DNA of 64,000 nt. Source: Rhizobium sp. GTDB taxonomy: Bacteria > Pseudomonadota > Alphaproteobacteria > Rhizobiales > Rhizobiaceae. Location: assembly GCA_002796995.1 (NCBI GenBank), contig PEKW01000002.1:381990-445989 (forward strand), in the 5' to 3' direction. The notes beneath the pieces were generated by a model that saw only the letters and a list, made by a program, of their open reading frames with translations, made no database searches and was not told where the DNA came from. Below are positions 50,999-61,222 of this stretch, one piece after another; position 1 is the first letter of the stretch; every line of letters starts with the position of its first letter. The translations under genes were made by a program, and so were the position numbers.

Positions 50999-52365
50999 TG
51001 ATCAGGATCGGCCTCTCCGCCCGCCTTGTCGCCATTGTCGGCGCCTCCCTCCTGGCGATCTGGGTCATGCTGCTCTCGTCCGTCTACCTGGCGAACGACC
51101 TGCGCAGCGCCACCGCTCTTCCCGCGCCGGAACAGGTCGCAGCGATCGTCGACATCGTCCGGCAGACCGAGCCCACACGACGCCCAAGGCTGATCCAGGC
51201 GTTCAACTCGGCCATCCTCGAACTCAGGCTGGAGGACGACCTGGCGGGTTCCAATGCCGGCATCGACGTCGACGTGATGTCGGACGAGCGCTTCGAGCCC
51301 TATCGCAAGGCGCTTGGCGAAAACCTGCTGGCCGTGACCATGCTGGCACGGAACGGCGAGCGGTCGCGCATGCCGCGCCTGTTCGGCGGCGACGACAATC
51401 CGATCGAATTCGCCGTGGCGCTCGAGGGCGCCAACGTGCTCATCCTCGAAACCCGCACGCCGTTTCTCGTCACCTGGTTCGGCCTGCCGGTCGGTCTCGG
51501 TGCCGGCCTGCTCGGCTCGCTGTTCGCGGTGATCGCTGTCCTCGTCCTGCATCGCGAGCTGCGGCCCCTGCGGCGCCTGGCGGCCGCCGTCGACCAGATG
51601 GATCCGGCGGCGGGTCCCGTGCCGGTGCCGGATGTCCGTTTCAGCGCGCCCGAGACGCGTACCCTGGTCCAGGCCTTTGCGCGGCTGCAGACGCGGCTCC
51701 ATGCGATGATCGCGGCGCGGCTGGCGCTGATCGGCGGCATCCAGCACGACGTGCGCACCTTTGCTACGCGGCTGCGGTTGCGGGCCGAACAGATCCCCGA
51801 CGAGGCCGAACGCGACCGCGCCATCGCCGATATCGGCGACATGATCCAGTTGCTCGACAATGCGCTGCTCGCCGGCCGGGCAGGCGTCGGATCGCTCGAC
51901 GAGGAACTGCTGGAGATCGCTCCGATCGTCGAGAGTGAGATACTCGAGAGCGACATCGCGGTCGAAAACCGCACGCTCGCGGTCCGGCCGGCGGCGGCTT
52001 CCGCCATGCTGATCGGGGACCGGCTGGCGCTGCGCCGCATCGTCTCCAACCTCGTCGGCAATGCGATCAAATACGGCCGCGCCGCCCATGTCGCGCTCGA
52101 CGTCGAGGGCCGCTGGATCGTGCTGACGGTCGACGACGACGGACCCGGCATTGCCGCGGCGGACCGCGAACTGCTGTTCGAACCCTTCGTCCGGCTCGAA
52201 GCCTCGCGGGCCCGCAAGACCGGCGGCGCCGGGCTGGGTCTGGCGGTGGTGCGCAGCCTGGTGGAAGCGCAAGGGGGCGACATCGCGGTCGGCGACGCAC
52301 CCGGTGGCGGCGCGCGTTTCACCGTGCGATTGCCGTTGTTCTCCGGCCTTCAGGGAGCACAGTGA
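50995..52365 (+). CDS. Sensor histidine kinase, partner of the preceding regulator
   Basis: A 456-residue membrane kinase: N-terminal membrane segment (LVAIVGASLLAIWVMLLSSVYLA), a ~130-residue periplasmic sensor, a second segment (LPVGLGAGLLGSLFAVIAVLVLH), a HAMP-type linker and a HisKA-like region with HDVRTFATRLRLRAEQ where the phospho-accepting His lies (about 251). The ATPase motifs are NLVGNAIKYG (N-box), DDDGPGI (G1) and GGAGLGLAVVRSLVEAQGG (G2). The start overlaps the regulator gene. Signal unknown. Confidence 0.9.
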   Translation: MMIRIGLSARLVAIVGASLLAIWVMLLSSVYLANDLRSATALPAPEQVAAIVDIVRQTEPTRRPRLIQAFNSAILELRLEDDLAGSNAGIDVDVMSDERFEPYRKALGENLLAVTMLARNGERSRMPRLFGGDDNPIEFAVALEGANVLILETRTPFLVTWFGLPVGLGAGLLGSLFAVIAVLVLHRELRPLRRLAAAVDQMDPAAGPVPVPDVRFSAPETRTLVQAFARLQTRLHAMIAARLALIGGIQHDVRTFATRLRLRAEQIPDEAERDRAIADIGDMIQLLDNALLAGRAGVGSLDEELLEIAPIVESEILESDIAVENRTLAVRPAAASAMLIGDRLALRRIVSNLVGNAIKYGRAAHVALDVEGRWIVLTVDDDGPGIAAADRELLFEPFVRLEASRARKTGGAGLGLAVVRSLVEAQGGDIAVGDAPGGGARFTVRLPLFSGLQGAQ

Positions 52366-52730
52366 GAGCCAACTACACTCAGGCGCGCAGCCATGAGCGC
52401 CTGCAACCCCGATCGGCGCGGTTTTCCCTTGCGTTTCCGGGGTTTGTGCCGGCTGTTGAAGATTTATTAACCTTCGCGCAAGAAATTAGCCATACAGATT
52501 AAAGAATACGTCGGAGTGGGATCTGCGCAAGGCAGGTTTCCGTCGGGCATGACGCCGTCCCGTCGTACCGGTTTCGGTCCGGTATGAAGCATTCATTGAA
52601 GTGGTTCCTGGAACAATCTTCGGTGAAAGCGGATCTGGTTGTCTCGCCGCCTTCGGCACGCTCATTTCCGCAATCTCGTCGACATGCCTGGGGAAGTTAA
52701 ACTGGCCGCCTTCAAACACGAAGCGGCCGT
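52366..52730. other. 365-base gap holding the che operon promoter region
   Basis: No gene is supported between the kinase and the chemoreceptor gene. It holds an AT-richer stretch around 52455-52510 (ATTTATTAACC) that is the likeliest place for the chemotaxis operon promoter, and an inverted repeat TACCGG-N7-CCGGTA at 52566-52584. I cannot fix a -35/-10 pair by eye. Confidence 0.4.
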
Positions 52731-54386
52731 GTGCGGGGATTGGCAGTGGGGCAGGTTTCGCCGGCAGATCGGGCGGCAAGCGCACAGGCGGGTAGCCTGC
52801 GCGACCGGCTGCGCTTTGCCGGCCTTGGCGAAGCGGATTGCGATCTGCTGCGCCGTTATCGCCACCTTCTCGAGCCGAACCTCAAGACCGGCATCCGCGA
52901 CCTCTTCCAGCGCCTGCAGACCCTGCCGGACGCCGCGCGCAATTTCTCCAGCGAGCGGCAGTTCGATCGCCTGCACGATCTGCTGGCCTCCCATTGGGAC
53001 GTGCTGACCGATGCGCGCTTCGACGCGCTCTACGCCGAACGCGTCAAGGTGCTCTCCGACACCGAAAGCCGGATGGGCCTCGATCCGCGCTGGCATATCG
53101 CCGGCCATGCGGTGGTCATGGAGCATCTGCTGCAGGCCGTGATGGGCGATCTCGCCGGCCGTGGCCTGCTGCCCGGCAATCGCAAGCGGCAACGTGAAAT
53201 CGCCGATCTCGTCGGCGCCATCGTCCGGCTGGTCATGGTGGATGTCGAGATCGCCGTATCGCTGCGGTTCAACGAATTGCGGGTCAAGCACCACCGCGAT
53301 CTCGCCGCCCAGCGCGAGCGCGACCGCTCGGAGGTCGAGGAGGTCTTCGGCCCGGTGTTCCGTGCGCTTGCCGGCCGCGACCTCACCACCCGCGTCGCCG
53401 CCGATGTGCCCGAACACTACGGCGAGCTTGCCGCCTCGCTCAACACGGCCATCGAGCAGATGCAGTCGGCATTGCTCGGCACGGAAGAAAAGCTGAAGAC
53501 GGTCGAGACCGGCACTCAAGCCTTTGCCGGCGCGGCCAATGATTATGCCGGTCGGGCGGAGAGCCAATCTTCCCGCCTCGACGATGCCTCGCGTTCGCTC
53601 GAAGCCCTGACCGGTGGCGTGCGCGACAGCGCGGCAAAGACGCGCCGGGCCGAGGAACGGGTCTCGGTGACGCAGAAGGCGGTCGAGGCGAGCGGCACGG
53701 TCGCCGGCCAGGCGATCACCGCCATGTCCGACATCGAGGCTTCGGCCGAACAGATCGGCCGGATCATCGGCTCGATCGACGAGATCGCCTTCCAGACAAA
53801 TCTTCTGGCACTCAATGCCGGCATCGAGGCCGCGCGCGCCGGCGACAGCGGCCGCGGCTTCGCCGTCGTCGCCCAGGAAGTCCGCGCGCTGGCCCAGCGT
53901 TCGGCCGAGGCCGCCCGTGAGATCAAGGCCCTCGTCGCCACCACCAAGTCGCAGGTCGACACCGGCGTGGACATCGTCGGACGGACCCAGAAGGCCATCG
54001 GCGACATCGTCGTCCAGGTCGGCGGCATCAGCGATACGGTTTCGGACATCGCCCAGGCGACCGACAGTCAGGCGAGGGAACTCGCCTCCGTGGCGGGCAT
54101 CGTTTCGGGCCTCGGCGGCGAAGTTGCCGAAAGCGCGGATTTCGCCCGCCGCTCCAGCGACGGTTCGGACGATCTCCACACGGTCATCCTCGAGCTCGGG
54201 CGCACAGTCCGGGAGTTCCATTTCGAGCGGCAGTCGAGGGCGCCGATGGCGGCCGCCCCGCAGGTCCGCGTTTCACCGGCGGAGACGCGCGGACCTTCCG
54301 CTGCCGTTCCACTGTCCGATCCGGAGAATAACGCGTTCGATGACGATTTTGGCTTCCCGGTCCATCTCGCAGGACTTGGAGGTTGA
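52731..54386 (+). CDS. icpA: Cytoplasmic globin-type chemoreceptor IcpA
   Basis: A 551-residue soluble chemoreceptor and first gene of the che operon. The start is uncertain: GTG at 52731 or 52746, with an in-frame stop at 52698. An N-terminal protoglobin-like domain (residues ~22-190; [32 protein letters not shown]) precedes a HAMP-like linker and an MCP signalling domain with the hairpin [48 protein letters not shown]. There are no membrane segments. At the position of the heme-ligating proximal His (H-x-x-(I/M)-G-L) this protein has E112, so the domain may not bind heme. It probably senses an intracellular signal. Confidence 0.87.
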   Translation: MRGLAVGQVSPADRAASAQAGSLRDRLRFAGLGEADCDLLRRYRHLLEPNLKTGIRDLFQRLQTLPDAARNFSSERQFDRLHDLLASHWDVLTDARFDALYAERVKVLSDTESRMGLDPRWHIAGHAVVMEHLLQAVMGDLAGRGLLPGNRKRQREIADLVGAIVRLVMVDVEIAVSLRFNELRVKHHRDLAAQRERDRSEVEEVFGPVFRALAGRDLTTRVAADVPEHYGELAASLNTAIEQMQSALLGTEEKLKTVETGTQAFAGAANDYAGRAESQSSRLDDASRSLEALTGGVRDSAAKTRRAEERVSVTQKAVEASGTVAGQAITAMSDIEASAEQIGRIIGSIDEIAFQTNLLALNAGIEAARAGDSGRGFAVVAQEVRALAQRSAEAAREIKALVATTKSQVDTGVDIVGRTQKAIGDIVVQVGGISDTVSDIAQATDSQARELASVAGIVSGLGGEVAESADFARRSSDGSDDLHTVILELGRTVREFHFERQSRAPMAAAPQVRVSPAETRGPSAAVPLSDPENNAFDDDFGFPVHLAGLGG

Positions 54387-54522
54387 GGGGATTGTTTACC
54401 AACTTCAGATACACAGGAAGTATTGGGGCGGGCAATGCGACCATCGGGAAGGCGGATAAGGGTTCCGCCGCCCGACAACAACGGTCGGATTGCGGCGGGC
54501 CCGCAAGACAAGGAAAGAACTG

Positions 54523-54822
54523 ATGGCAGCTAAGAAAGGCGAACAGAAGAGCTTGAAACTGTCCGCTGTGCTCGACCTGAACGAGGCCTCGAACCTGAAG
54601 GCCAATCTCATGTCCATGCGCGGCGGCGGACTGGCGATCGACGCTTCGGGCGTCGAGCGTATCGGCGCCCAGTGCGTACAGATCCTGGTGGCCGGGGCCA
54701 AGGCATGGGAGGCGGACAAGAAGCCGTTTTCCTACGCAAAGGCCTCCGATGCCTTCCTCAAGACACTTCAACTGATAGGCGTGAACATAGATCATCTGCT
54801 CGCCAAGGAGATCCGGCAATGA
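54523..54822 (+). CDS. STAS-domain chemotaxis protein CheS-like
   Basis: A 99-residue single STAS domain (LKLSAVLDLNEASNLKANLMSMRGGGLAIDASGVERIGAQCVQILVAGAKAWEADKKPFSYAKASDAFLKTLQLIGV). In rhizobial che operons this position is occupied by orf2/CheS, which in Sinorhizobium binds CheA and helps dephosphorylate CheY1. The ATG at 54523 has an AAGGAAAG leader. It overlaps cheY1 by four bases (ATGA). Confidence 0.85.
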   Translation: MAAKKGEQKSLKLSAVLDLNEASNLKANLMSMRGGGLAIDASGVERIGAQCVQILVAGAKAWEADKKPFSYAKASDAFLKTLQLIGVNIDHLLAKEIRQ

Positions 54823-55184
54823 AGAAAAAAGTGCTTACCGTGGATGATTCCAGGACCATCCGGAACATGCTGCTGGTTACCCTCAACAATGCGGGTTTCG
54901 AGACCATTCAGGCCGAAGACGGCGTCGAGGGCCTGGAAGTCCTCGAAGAGTGCAATCCCGATGTGATCGTCACCGACATCAACATGCCGCGCCTCGACGG
55001 TTTCGGCTTCATCGAAGGTGTTCGGCGCAACGAAAAATACCGTGCCATTCCGATCCTCGTGCTGACGACGGAAAGCGATGCGGAAAAGAAGAACCGCGCC
55101 CGTCAGGCCGGCGCGACTGGCTGGATCGTCAAGCCTTTCGATCCGACCAAACTGATCGATGCCATCGAGCGTGTAACCGCCTAA
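54819..55184 (+). CDS. cheY1: Chemotaxis response regulator CheY1
   Basis: A 121-residue single-domain receiver. The phospho-acceptor is D53 in VIVTDINMPRLDG, the acidic pair is VDDS and the Lys is in WIVKPFDP. In Sinorhizobium-type systems CheY1 is the phosphate sink while CheY2 acts on the flagellar motor; this assignment follows from operon position. It is translationally coupled to the STAS gene and followed 16 bases later by cheA. Confidence 0.93.
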   Translation: MKKKVLTVDDSRTIRNMLLVTLNNAGFETIQAEDGVEGLEVLEECNPDVIVTDINMPRLDGFGFIEGVRRNEKYRAIPILVLTTESDAEKKNRARQAGATGWIVKPFDPTKLIDAIERVTA

Positions 55185-55200
55185 GCCGGGAATTTCTCCT

Positions 55201-57435
55201 ATGGATATGAACGAAATCAAAGAGATCTTTTTCCAGGAGTGCGAGGAGCAGCTCGCCGAACTGGAGTCCGGTCTTCTGAAAATGAATGACGGGGATCACG
55301 ATCCGGAAACGATCAATGCCGTTTTCCGGGCCGTGCACTCGATCAAGGGCGGCGCTGGTGCCTTCGGTCTGGATGACCTGGTGGCCTTCGCGCACGTCTT
55401 CGAGACGACTCTCGATTGCGTTCGATCCAACAAGCTCGAGCCTGGCCCTGAAGTAATGAAGGTCATGCTCAAATCCGCCGACGTCCTGGCCGACCTGACC
55501 AATGCCGCCCGCGACGGCGGCAGCGTCGAACCGTCCCGCTCCAGCAGTCTGGTGAAGGAACTCGAGGCGCTGGCGAACGGCGAACTGCCGCAGGCCAGCG
55601 CTCCCGCTCCGGTCGCAGCTACCCCGAAGCCGGCTGCCAAGGCTGCCCCCGCGCCGAGCGACGACAGCGGCTTCCAGCCGATCCCGTTCTCGTTCGACGA
55701 TGATTTCGGCGGTGCGCCCGCGGTCACCGCACAGACCTTCGACGTGTCGTTCAAGCCGCGTCGCGAACTCTACGCCAAGGGCAACGAGGCCGCTCTGCTG
55801 CTGCGCGACCTGTCCCGCATCGGCGAGATGAGCATCCACTGCGACATGGACAGCCTGCCGCCGCTCGACGACCTGGACCCGGAAGCCGCCTATTTCTCGT
55901 GGAAGGTCCAGATCACCACCGAAAAGGGCGAGGAAGGCATCCGTACCGTCTTCGAATTCGCCGAATGGGACTGCGACCTCGAAATCAAGCTGCATGAGGA
56001 AACCAAGGACGCACCGGTCGGCGAAGAGCCGCCGATGATCCCGGTTCCCTTCGATCTGTCGATCCTCGACGGCGCCGGTGAGGACACCGTTGCGGAGGCC
56101 GTCGACGCGGCCGAAACCGCCAGCAACGTGGTGAAACTCGCCGCCGGCGCCGCCAAGCACGAAAAGAAGGAAACCCCCGCCGCCGCAGCCGCGGCTGCCG
56201 CGGCCGCCGCGCAGAACAACAACGCCGCCGGCCAGACGATCCGCGTCGACCTCGATCGCGTCGACCGCCTGATCAACCTCGTCGGCGAGCTGGTCATCAA
56301 CCAGGCGATGCTTTCGCAGAGCGTCATCGAGAACGACAACAACGGCACCTCGTCCATCAACATGGGCCTCGAGGAACTGCAGCAGCTGACGCGCGAAATC
56401 CAGGACTCGGTCATGGCGATCCGCGCGCAGCCCGTGAAGCCGGTCTTCCAGCGCATGTCGCGTATCGTTCGCGAAGTGGCCGACATGGTCGGCAAGTCGA
56501 TCCGCCTGGTGACCGAGGGTGAGAACACCGAAGTCGACAAGACGGTCATCGACAAGCTTGCCGAACCGCTCACCCACATGATCCGCAATGCCGTCGACCA
56601 CGGCATCGAAAGCCCGGAAAAGCGTGCCGCCGCCGGCAAGGATCCGGAAGGCACGATCAAGCTGACGGCGAAGCATCGCTCCGGCCGTATCGTCATCGAA
56701 CTGGTCGACGACGGTGCCGGTATCAACCGCGAGCGCGTCAAGCAGAAGGCCATCGACAACGAACTGATCGCCGCCGACGCCAACCTGACGGACGAAGAGA
56801 TCGACAACCTGATCTTCGCGCCCGGTTTCTCCACCGCCGACAAGATCTCCGACATTTCCGGTCGCGGCGTCGGCATGGACGTGGTCAAGCGCTCGATCCA
56901 GGCTCTCGGCGGTCGTATCTCGATCACCTCGCGCCCGGGTCACGGTTCGACCTTCACCATGAGCCTTCCGCTGACGCTTGCCGTTCTCGACGGCATGGTC
57001 GTCACGGTCGCCGGCCAGACGCTCGTCGTTCCGCTCACCGCGATCGTCGAGACGCTCCAGCCGGAAGCGCAGAACATCCATTCCTTCGGCGCCAACCAGC
57101 GGCTCATCTCGATCCGCAACAGCTTCTGCCCGCTCGTCGATGTCGGCCGGATCCTGAACTTCCGCAATACCCAAGCCAATCCGATCGACGGCGTCGCCCT
57201 CCTGGTCGAATCCGAAGGCGGCGGCCAGCGTGCCCTCATGGTCGATGCCATCCAGGGTCAGCGTCAGGTCGTTATTAAGAGTCTTGAGGCAAACTACACC
57301 CACGTGCCCGGCATCGCCGCGGCAACGATCCTCGGAGATGGCCGCGTCGCGCTCATCCTCGACGTCGATGCTGTCGTCTCTGCTTCGCGCGGCCAGTCGC
57401 TCAAACAGGAAATGTCTTTAGCTGTCGCAGGTTAG
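55201..57435 (+). CDS. cheA: Chemotaxis histidine kinase CheA
   Basis: A 744-residue kinase. The P1 domain has H46 in HSIKGGAGAFGLDDL, then a long linker containing a P2-like region, an alanine-rich stretch and QNNN near residue 335. The dimerisation P3 (IRVDLDRVDRLINLVGELVINQAML) precedes the ATPase P4 with LTHMIRNAVDHGIESPEKR, DDGAGI and FSTADKISDISGRGVGMDVV. The CheW-like P5 domain is at the C-terminus (FGANQRLISIRNSFCPLVDVGRIL). It autophosphorylates and passes phosphate to CheY1, CheY2 and CheB. Confidence 0.96.
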   Translation: MDMNEIKEIFFQECEEQLAELESGLLKMNDGDHDPETINAVFRAVHSIKGGAGAFGLDDLVAFAHVFETTLDCVRSNKLEPGPEVMKVMLKSADVLADLTNAARDGGSVEPSRSSSLVKELEALANGELPQASAPAPVAATPKPAAKAAPAPSDDSGFQPIPFSFDDDFGGAPAVTAQTFDVSFKPRRELYAKGNEAALLLRDLSRIGEMSIHCDMDSLPPLDDLDPEAAYFSWKVQITTEKGEEGIRTVFEFAEWDCDLEIKLHEETKDAPVGEEPPMIPVPFDLSILDGAGEDTVAEAVDAAETASNVVKLAAGAAKHEKKETPAAAAAAAAAAAQNNNAAGQTIRVDLDRVDRLINLVGELVINQAMLSQSVIENDNNGTSSINMGLEELQQLTREIQDSVMAIRAQPVKPVFQRMSRIVREVADMVGKSIRLVTEGENTEVDKTVIDKLAEPLTHMIRNAVDHGIESPEKRAAAGKDPEGTIKLTAKHRSGRIVIELVDDGAGINRERVKQKAIDNELIAADANLTDEEIDNLIFAPGFSTADKISDISGRGVGMDVVKRSIQALGGRISITSRPGHGSTFTMSLPLTLAVLDGMVVTVAGQTLVVPLTAIVETLQPEAQNIHSFGANQRLISIRNSFCPLVDVGRILNFRNTQANPIDGVALLVESEGGGQRALMVDAIQGQRQVVIKSLEANYTHVPGIAAATILGDGRVALILDVDAVVSASRGQSLKQEMSLAVAG

Positions 57436-57439
57436 TACT

Positions 57440-57907
57440 ATGTCGTATGCGGTGAAAAACTTGGTCGAAGGAGCGCGTGAACTGATTGCCTTCCGTATCG
57501 GCGATCAGGAGTTCTGCGTGAACATCATGTCGGTGCGCGAGATCCGTGGCTGGACTCCCGCGACCCCGCTGCCGCATTCGCCATCCTACGTCCTGGGCGT
57601 CATCAACCTGCGCGGCGCCGTGCTGCCGATCATCAACCTTTCGATCCGACTCGGCATGAAGCCGGTCGAACCGGAAGCCCGGCATGTCATCATCGTCGCC
57701 CAGGTCGGCGCGAAGGTGGTCGGCCTGCTGGTCGAGGCCGTATCCGACATCCTGACGGTCAGCGACGACAACATACAGCCGACGCCGGAGGTGTCCTCCG
57801 ACCTCGAGAAGCAATATGCCCGCGGCATTCTCGCGATCGACAAGCGGATGATCTGCCTCATCGAGCTTGGTGCACTGTTCCCTGACGCCGAAAGCGAGGC
57901 CGCATGA
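57440..57907 (+). CDS. cheW: Chemotaxis coupling protein CheW
   Basis: A 155-residue CheW (LIAFRIGDQEFCVNIMSVREIRGWTPATPLPHSPSYVLGVINLRGAVLPIINLSIRLGM). It links CheA to receptors. Its presence between cheA and cheR resembles the Sinorhizobium arrangement; some other rhizobial che operons lack cheW at this place. It overlaps cheR by four bases. Confidence 0.95.
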   Translation: MSYAVKNLVEGARELIAFRIGDQEFCVNIMSVREIRGWTPATPLPHSPSYVLGVINLRGAVLPIINLSIRLGMKPVEPEARHVIIVAQVGAKVVGLLVEAVSDILTVSDDNIQPTPEVSSDLEKQYARGILAIDKRMICLIELGALFPDAESEAA

Positions 57908-58812
57908 CGGTTGCCATCAATACATCTTCCCGCCACTCGGACGACGAGGTTCTGGCCAGCGGTGAGTATCCGCTGTCGCGCCGGGACCTGAACGAGATCG
58001 CGGCGATGATCTATTCGGATGCCGGGATTTCGCTCAATGAATCTAAGGCCTCCCTCGTCTATTCGCGTCTGTCGAAGCACATCCGCAATCTGGGTTTGTC
58101 GGGATTTCGCGCTTATTGCAGCCTGGTCGCCTCGCCGGAAGGGGCCCAGGAGCGGCGCGAGATGCTGTCGCACCTCACCACCAACTTCACCCGCTTCTTC
58201 CGCGAGAACCATCATTTCGAGCATCTGCGCGACGAGGTTCTGCCGGGCCTGATCGCCCGCGCCAAGGCCGGCGGCCGCGTCCGCATCTGGTCGGCCGCGA
58301 GCTCGGACGGGCAGGAACCCTATTCGATCGCGCTGACCGTGTTCCAGGCCTTCCCGAACGTGCTCGACTACGACTTCAAGATCCTCGCGACCGATATCGA
58401 TCCGAAGATCCTGGCGATCGCCCGCCAGGGCGCCTATGACGAGCAGGCCCTGGAAACCGTGTCGCCGGCCATGCGCAAGCAGTGGTTCAAGGAAGTCGAG
58501 ATCGCCGGACGCCGCAAGTTCCAGGTCGACGACCGTCTCAAGCGCCTGATCACCTACAACGAGCTCAACCTGATGGCCCAGTGGCCTTTCAAGGGCAAGT
58601 TCGACGTCATCTTCTGCCGCAACGTGGTGATCTATTTCGACGAGCCGACGCAGCAGCGCATCTGGTCGCGCTTCGCCGGTCTGCTGCCGGAAGGCGGACA
58701 CCTCTACATCGGCCATTCCGAGCGCGTTTCGGGCGATTCGAAGAACCATTTCGACAATATCGGTATCACCACCTACCGCTATACCGGCAAATATGTGGGG
58801 GCGCGCGCATGA
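57904..58812 (+). CDS. cheR: Chemoreceptor methyltransferase CheR
   Basis: A 302-residue SAM-dependent glutamate methyltransferase. The N-terminal helical domain (residues ~20-100) is followed by the SAM domain with [21 protein letters not shown] and the MCP-contacting [21 protein letters not shown]. It methylates glutamates of chemoreceptors for adaptation. It overlaps cheW and cheB at both ends, as expected for a tight operon. Confidence 0.95.
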   Translation: MTVAINTSSRHSDDEVLASGEYPLSRRDLNEIAAMIYSDAGISLNESKASLVYSRLSKHIRNLGLSGFRAYCSLVASPEGAQERREMLSHLTTNFTRFFRENHHFEHLRDEVLPGLIARAKAGGRVRIWSAASSDGQEPYSIALTVFQAFPNVLDYDFKILATDIDPKILAIARQGAYDEQALETVSPAMRKQWFKEVEIAGRRKFQVDDRLKRLITYNELNLMAQWPFKGKFDVIFCRNVVIYFDEPTQQRIWSRFAGLLPEGGHLYIGHSERVSGDSKNHFDNIGITTYRYTGKYVGARA

Positions 58813-59855
58813 CCAGCCCCGCCCGCGTCCTCGTCGTCGATGACAGCCCGACCATGCGCGGCCTGATCACGGCCGTGCTCAACTCCGATCCGGAGGTCAA
58901 CGTCGTCGGCCAGGCCGGCGATGCGATGGAAGCCCGTGCCGCCATCAAGCAGCTCAATCCCGATGTCGTGACGCTCGACATCGAGATGCCGAACATGAAC
59001 GGGCTCGAATTCCTCGACAAGATCATGAAGCTTCGGCCCATGCCGGTCATCATGGTGTCGACCATGACGCACCGCGGCGCCGAGGCGACACTGGCGGCGC
59101 TCGAAATCGGCGCCTTCGATTGCGTCGGCAAGCCGGTCCCGGGCGATTCCCGCCCGTTCGGCGATCTCGCCGAAAAGGTCAAGGCGGCTGCCCGTTCGCA
59201 GCACCGCTACCAGGCGGCGGTCAAGGCCGCTCCCGCGGCTCCGGCGCCGGCCAACGACTTCAGGGTCGGCCGCAAGATCGTTGCCATCGGTTCGTCCACC
59301 GGCGGCGTGGAGGCGCTGATCACGGTTCTGCAGAAATTCCCGCGCAATTGCCCGCCGACGGTAATTACGCAGCACATGCCGCCGACGTTTACCAAAAGTT
59401 TCGCAGAACGGCTTAATCGTCTCTGCGCCCCGGTCGTGGAGGAAGCGACCGACGGAGCCAGACTTGAGATCGGCAAGATCTATCTCGCCCCAGGCGGCGA
59501 CCGCCATTTGCAGGTGGTCAATGCCTCCGCACCGAGCTGCCGGCTGGTCGATCGACCGCCGGTGAACGGGCATCGTCCTTCGGTGGACGTCCTGTTCGAT
59601 TCGGTCGCGGAACTTGCGGGCCGAAATGCTGTGGGGGTCATCCTGACCGGCATGGGCCGCGACGGGGCTTCCGGACTGCTGAAGATGCGCCACGCCGGTG
59701 CGCGCACCCTCGGTCAGAACGAGAAGACCTGCGTTGTCTATGGGATGCCCCGCGTCGCCCATGAACTAGGCGCCGTCGAGCAGCAATTGCCGCTTGGTTC
59801 CATTGGGGAGGAAATCCTCAAACTTACTGCCGCCCGAAAAGAAGGTATCGAATAA
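58809..59855 (+). CDS. cheB: Chemoreceptor methylesterase/deamidase CheB
   Basis: A 348-residue two-domain protein starting [28 protein letters not shown]. The receiver has D57 in [17 protein letters not shown] and Lys in CVGKPVPGD. The C-terminal esterase has the serine in [16 protein letters not shown], His in [17 protein letters not shown], and the catalytic Asp in [11 protein letters not shown]. It removes receptor methyl groups when phosphorylated by CheA. It overlaps cheR by four bases. Confidence 0.95.
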   Translation: MTSPARVLVVDDSPTMRGLITAVLNSDPEVNVVGQAGDAMEARAAIKQLNPDVVTLDIEMPNMNGLEFLDKIMKLRPMPVIMVSTMTHRGAEATLAALEIGAFDCVGKPVPGDSRPFGDLAEKVKAAARSQHRYQAAVKAAPAAPAPANDFRVGRKIVAIGSSTGGVEALITVLQKFPRNCPPTVITQHMPPTFTKSFAERLNRLCAPVVEEATDGARLEIGKIYLAPGGDRHLQVVNASAPSCRLVDRPPVNGHRPSVDVLFDSVAELAGRNAVGVILTGMGRDGASGLLKMRHAGARTLGQNEKTCVVYGMPRVAHELGAVEQQLPLGSIGEEILKLTAARKEGIE

Positions 59856-60245
59856 ATGTCTCTAGCCGAAAAAATCAAAGTTCTGATCGTCGACGATCAG
59901 GTGACGAGCCGTCTGCTGTTGAGTGACGCCTTGACCCAGCTCGGCTTCAAGCAGATCACCGCCGCCGGCGATGGCGAGCAGGGGATGAAGATCATGGAGC
60001 AGCAGCCCCATCATCTCGTCATCTCCGACTTCAACATGCCGAAGATGGACGGGCTGGTGTTCCTGCAGCACGTGCGCACCAACCCGAACACCAAGAAGGC
60101 CGCCTTCATCATTCTGACGGCCCAGGGTGACCGTGCGCTGGTGCAGAAGGCAGCCCAGCTCGGCGCGAACAACGTTCTCGCCAAGCCGTTCACGATCGAA
60201 AAGATGAAGGCCGCAATCGAGGCGGTATTCGGAGCGCTGAAATGA
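59856..60245 (+). CDS. cheY2: Chemotaxis response regulator CheY2
   Basis: A 129-residue receiver with D58 in [20 protein letters not shown] and the Lys in [11 protein letters not shown]. In Sinorhizobium meliloti the second CheY of this operon is the one that controls flagellar rotation; the same role is inferred here from order. It starts immediately after the cheB stop and overlaps cheD by four bases. Confidence 0.94.
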   Translation: MSLAEKIKVLIVDDQVTSRLLLSDALTQLGFKQITAAGDGEQGMKIMEQQPHHLVISDFNMPKMDGLVFLQHVRTNPNTKKAAFIILTAQGDRALVQKAAQLGANNVLAKPFTIEKMKAAIEAVFGALK

Positions 60246-60796
60246 CAGAGGACAGTGCAGTCAGGCGCGTGCATATTATCCAGGGTGAGTTCAAGGTCCT
60301 CAACGATCCGAACGCGGTGTTGTCCACCATCCTGGGCTCGTGCGTGGCTGCCTGTTTGCGGGATCCGATAGCGGGTGTCGGCGGGATGAACCACTTCCTG
60401 CTGCCCGGCTCGGCCAACCCGGGATCCGGGGGCGGGGATGCGACCCGCTACGGGGTCCATCTGATGGAACTCCTGATCAACGGTCTGCTGAAGCAGGGCG
60501 CCCGGCGCGAGCGGCTCGAGGCCAAGGTGTTCGGCGGCGCCAAGACGATCGCCACGTTCTCGAATGTCGGCGAACAGAATGCCGCCTTCGCCATGCAGTT
60601 CCTGCGCGACGAAGGCATCAAGGTGGTCGGCTCGTCGACGGGCGGAGAGCATGGCCGAAAACTGGAATTCTGGCCGGTCAGCGGTCGGGCAAGGCAATAC
60701 CCGCTTACGGGTGCGGAGACCCAGAAGACCGTGGCGCTCGAACAGCGTCCCGTGCCGGTGTCGAAGCCCGTCGAGAGTTCAATCGAATTTTTCTAA
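60242..60796 (+). CDS. cheD: Chemoreceptor glutamine deamidase CheD
   Basis: A 184-residue CheD with the catalytic Cys in [13 protein letters not shown] and His in [10 protein letters not shown]; the conserved Thr is in [32 protein letters not shown]. It deamidates receptor glutamines and can also feed back on CheY via CheC-like proteins. It overlaps cheY2 and precedes cheT by 14 bases. Confidence 0.95.
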   Translation: MTEDSAVRRVHIIQGEFKVLNDPNAVLSTILGSCVAACLRDPIAGVGGMNHFLLPGSANPGSGGGDATRYGVHLMELLINGLLKQGARRERLEAKVFGGAKTIATFSNVGEQNAAFAMQFLRDEGIKVVGSSTGGEHGRKLEFWPVSGRARQYPLTGAETQKTVALEQRPVPVSKPVESSIEFF

Positions 60797-60810
60797 GTAT
60801 TGGAATCCGG

Positions 60811-61200
60811 ATGCCAAAAGAAAACAAAGCGGAGAAAGCTATCGTGGAAGAGGCATTGCCGGAAATCATGATGCGGGTGGTGTCGGAACTGCACGACGTG
60901 GCCTATCTGATCGAGCGCATCGAGCCTCAGCTGCTCGAGCTTGGCGGCACCAACGTGCTGGAGCATCCGGACAGCATCAAGGTGCTGCAGGGCATCGACC
61001 TTGCCGTGCAGAAGGCGCGGGGCCTCGCCGAGTTCATCGACACCATCACCGGCTCCATCCCCTCGGAATGGATGGTCGACATGAGCACGGCGCTCAGCTT
61101 GGTGAAGCTTGCCGAAATGCAGAAGGCGCTCGGCGCCGGACTGCGCCACGGCCATTCCCAGCCGCTCAGCAAGGCGGCGGGCGACTTCGACTTCTTCTGA
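60811..61200 (+). CDS. cheT: CheT-like chemotaxis protein
   Basis: A 129-residue protein (EEALPEIMMRVVSELHDVAYLIERIEPQLLELGG) in the position of cheT/orf10 of Sinorhizobium. CheT resembles CheZ-type CheY phosphatases; a C-terminal motif (GDFDFF) is consistent with a CheY-binding tail like that of CheZ. It may help dephosphorylate CheY2. The gene ends two bases before a 20-base palindrome. Family assignment rests on operon position and overall character. Confidence 0.75.
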   Translation: MPKENKAEKAIVEEALPEIMMRVVSELHDVAYLIERIEPQLLELGGTNVLEHPDSIKVLQGIDLAVQKARGLAEFIDTITGSIPSEWMVDMSTALSLVKLAEMQKALGAGLRHGHSQPLSKAAGDFDFF

Positions 61201-61202
61201 CC

Positions 61203-61222
61203 GTCGGGCGCCGGCGCCCGAC
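61203..61222. repeat. 20-bp perfect palindrome after cheT
   Basis: GTCGGGCGCC followed directly by GGCGCCCGAC is an exact 10+10 palindrome starting two bases after the cheT stop. There is no U-tract, so it is not a clear intrinsic terminator; it could be an mRNA-stabilising hairpin or a protein-binding site. Confidence 0.6.

Noticed and set aside
55129..57303. A 724-codon minus-strand frame opposite cheA
   Set aside because: It is the complement of an unambiguous CheA and has repetitive Asp/Gly/Arg composition.
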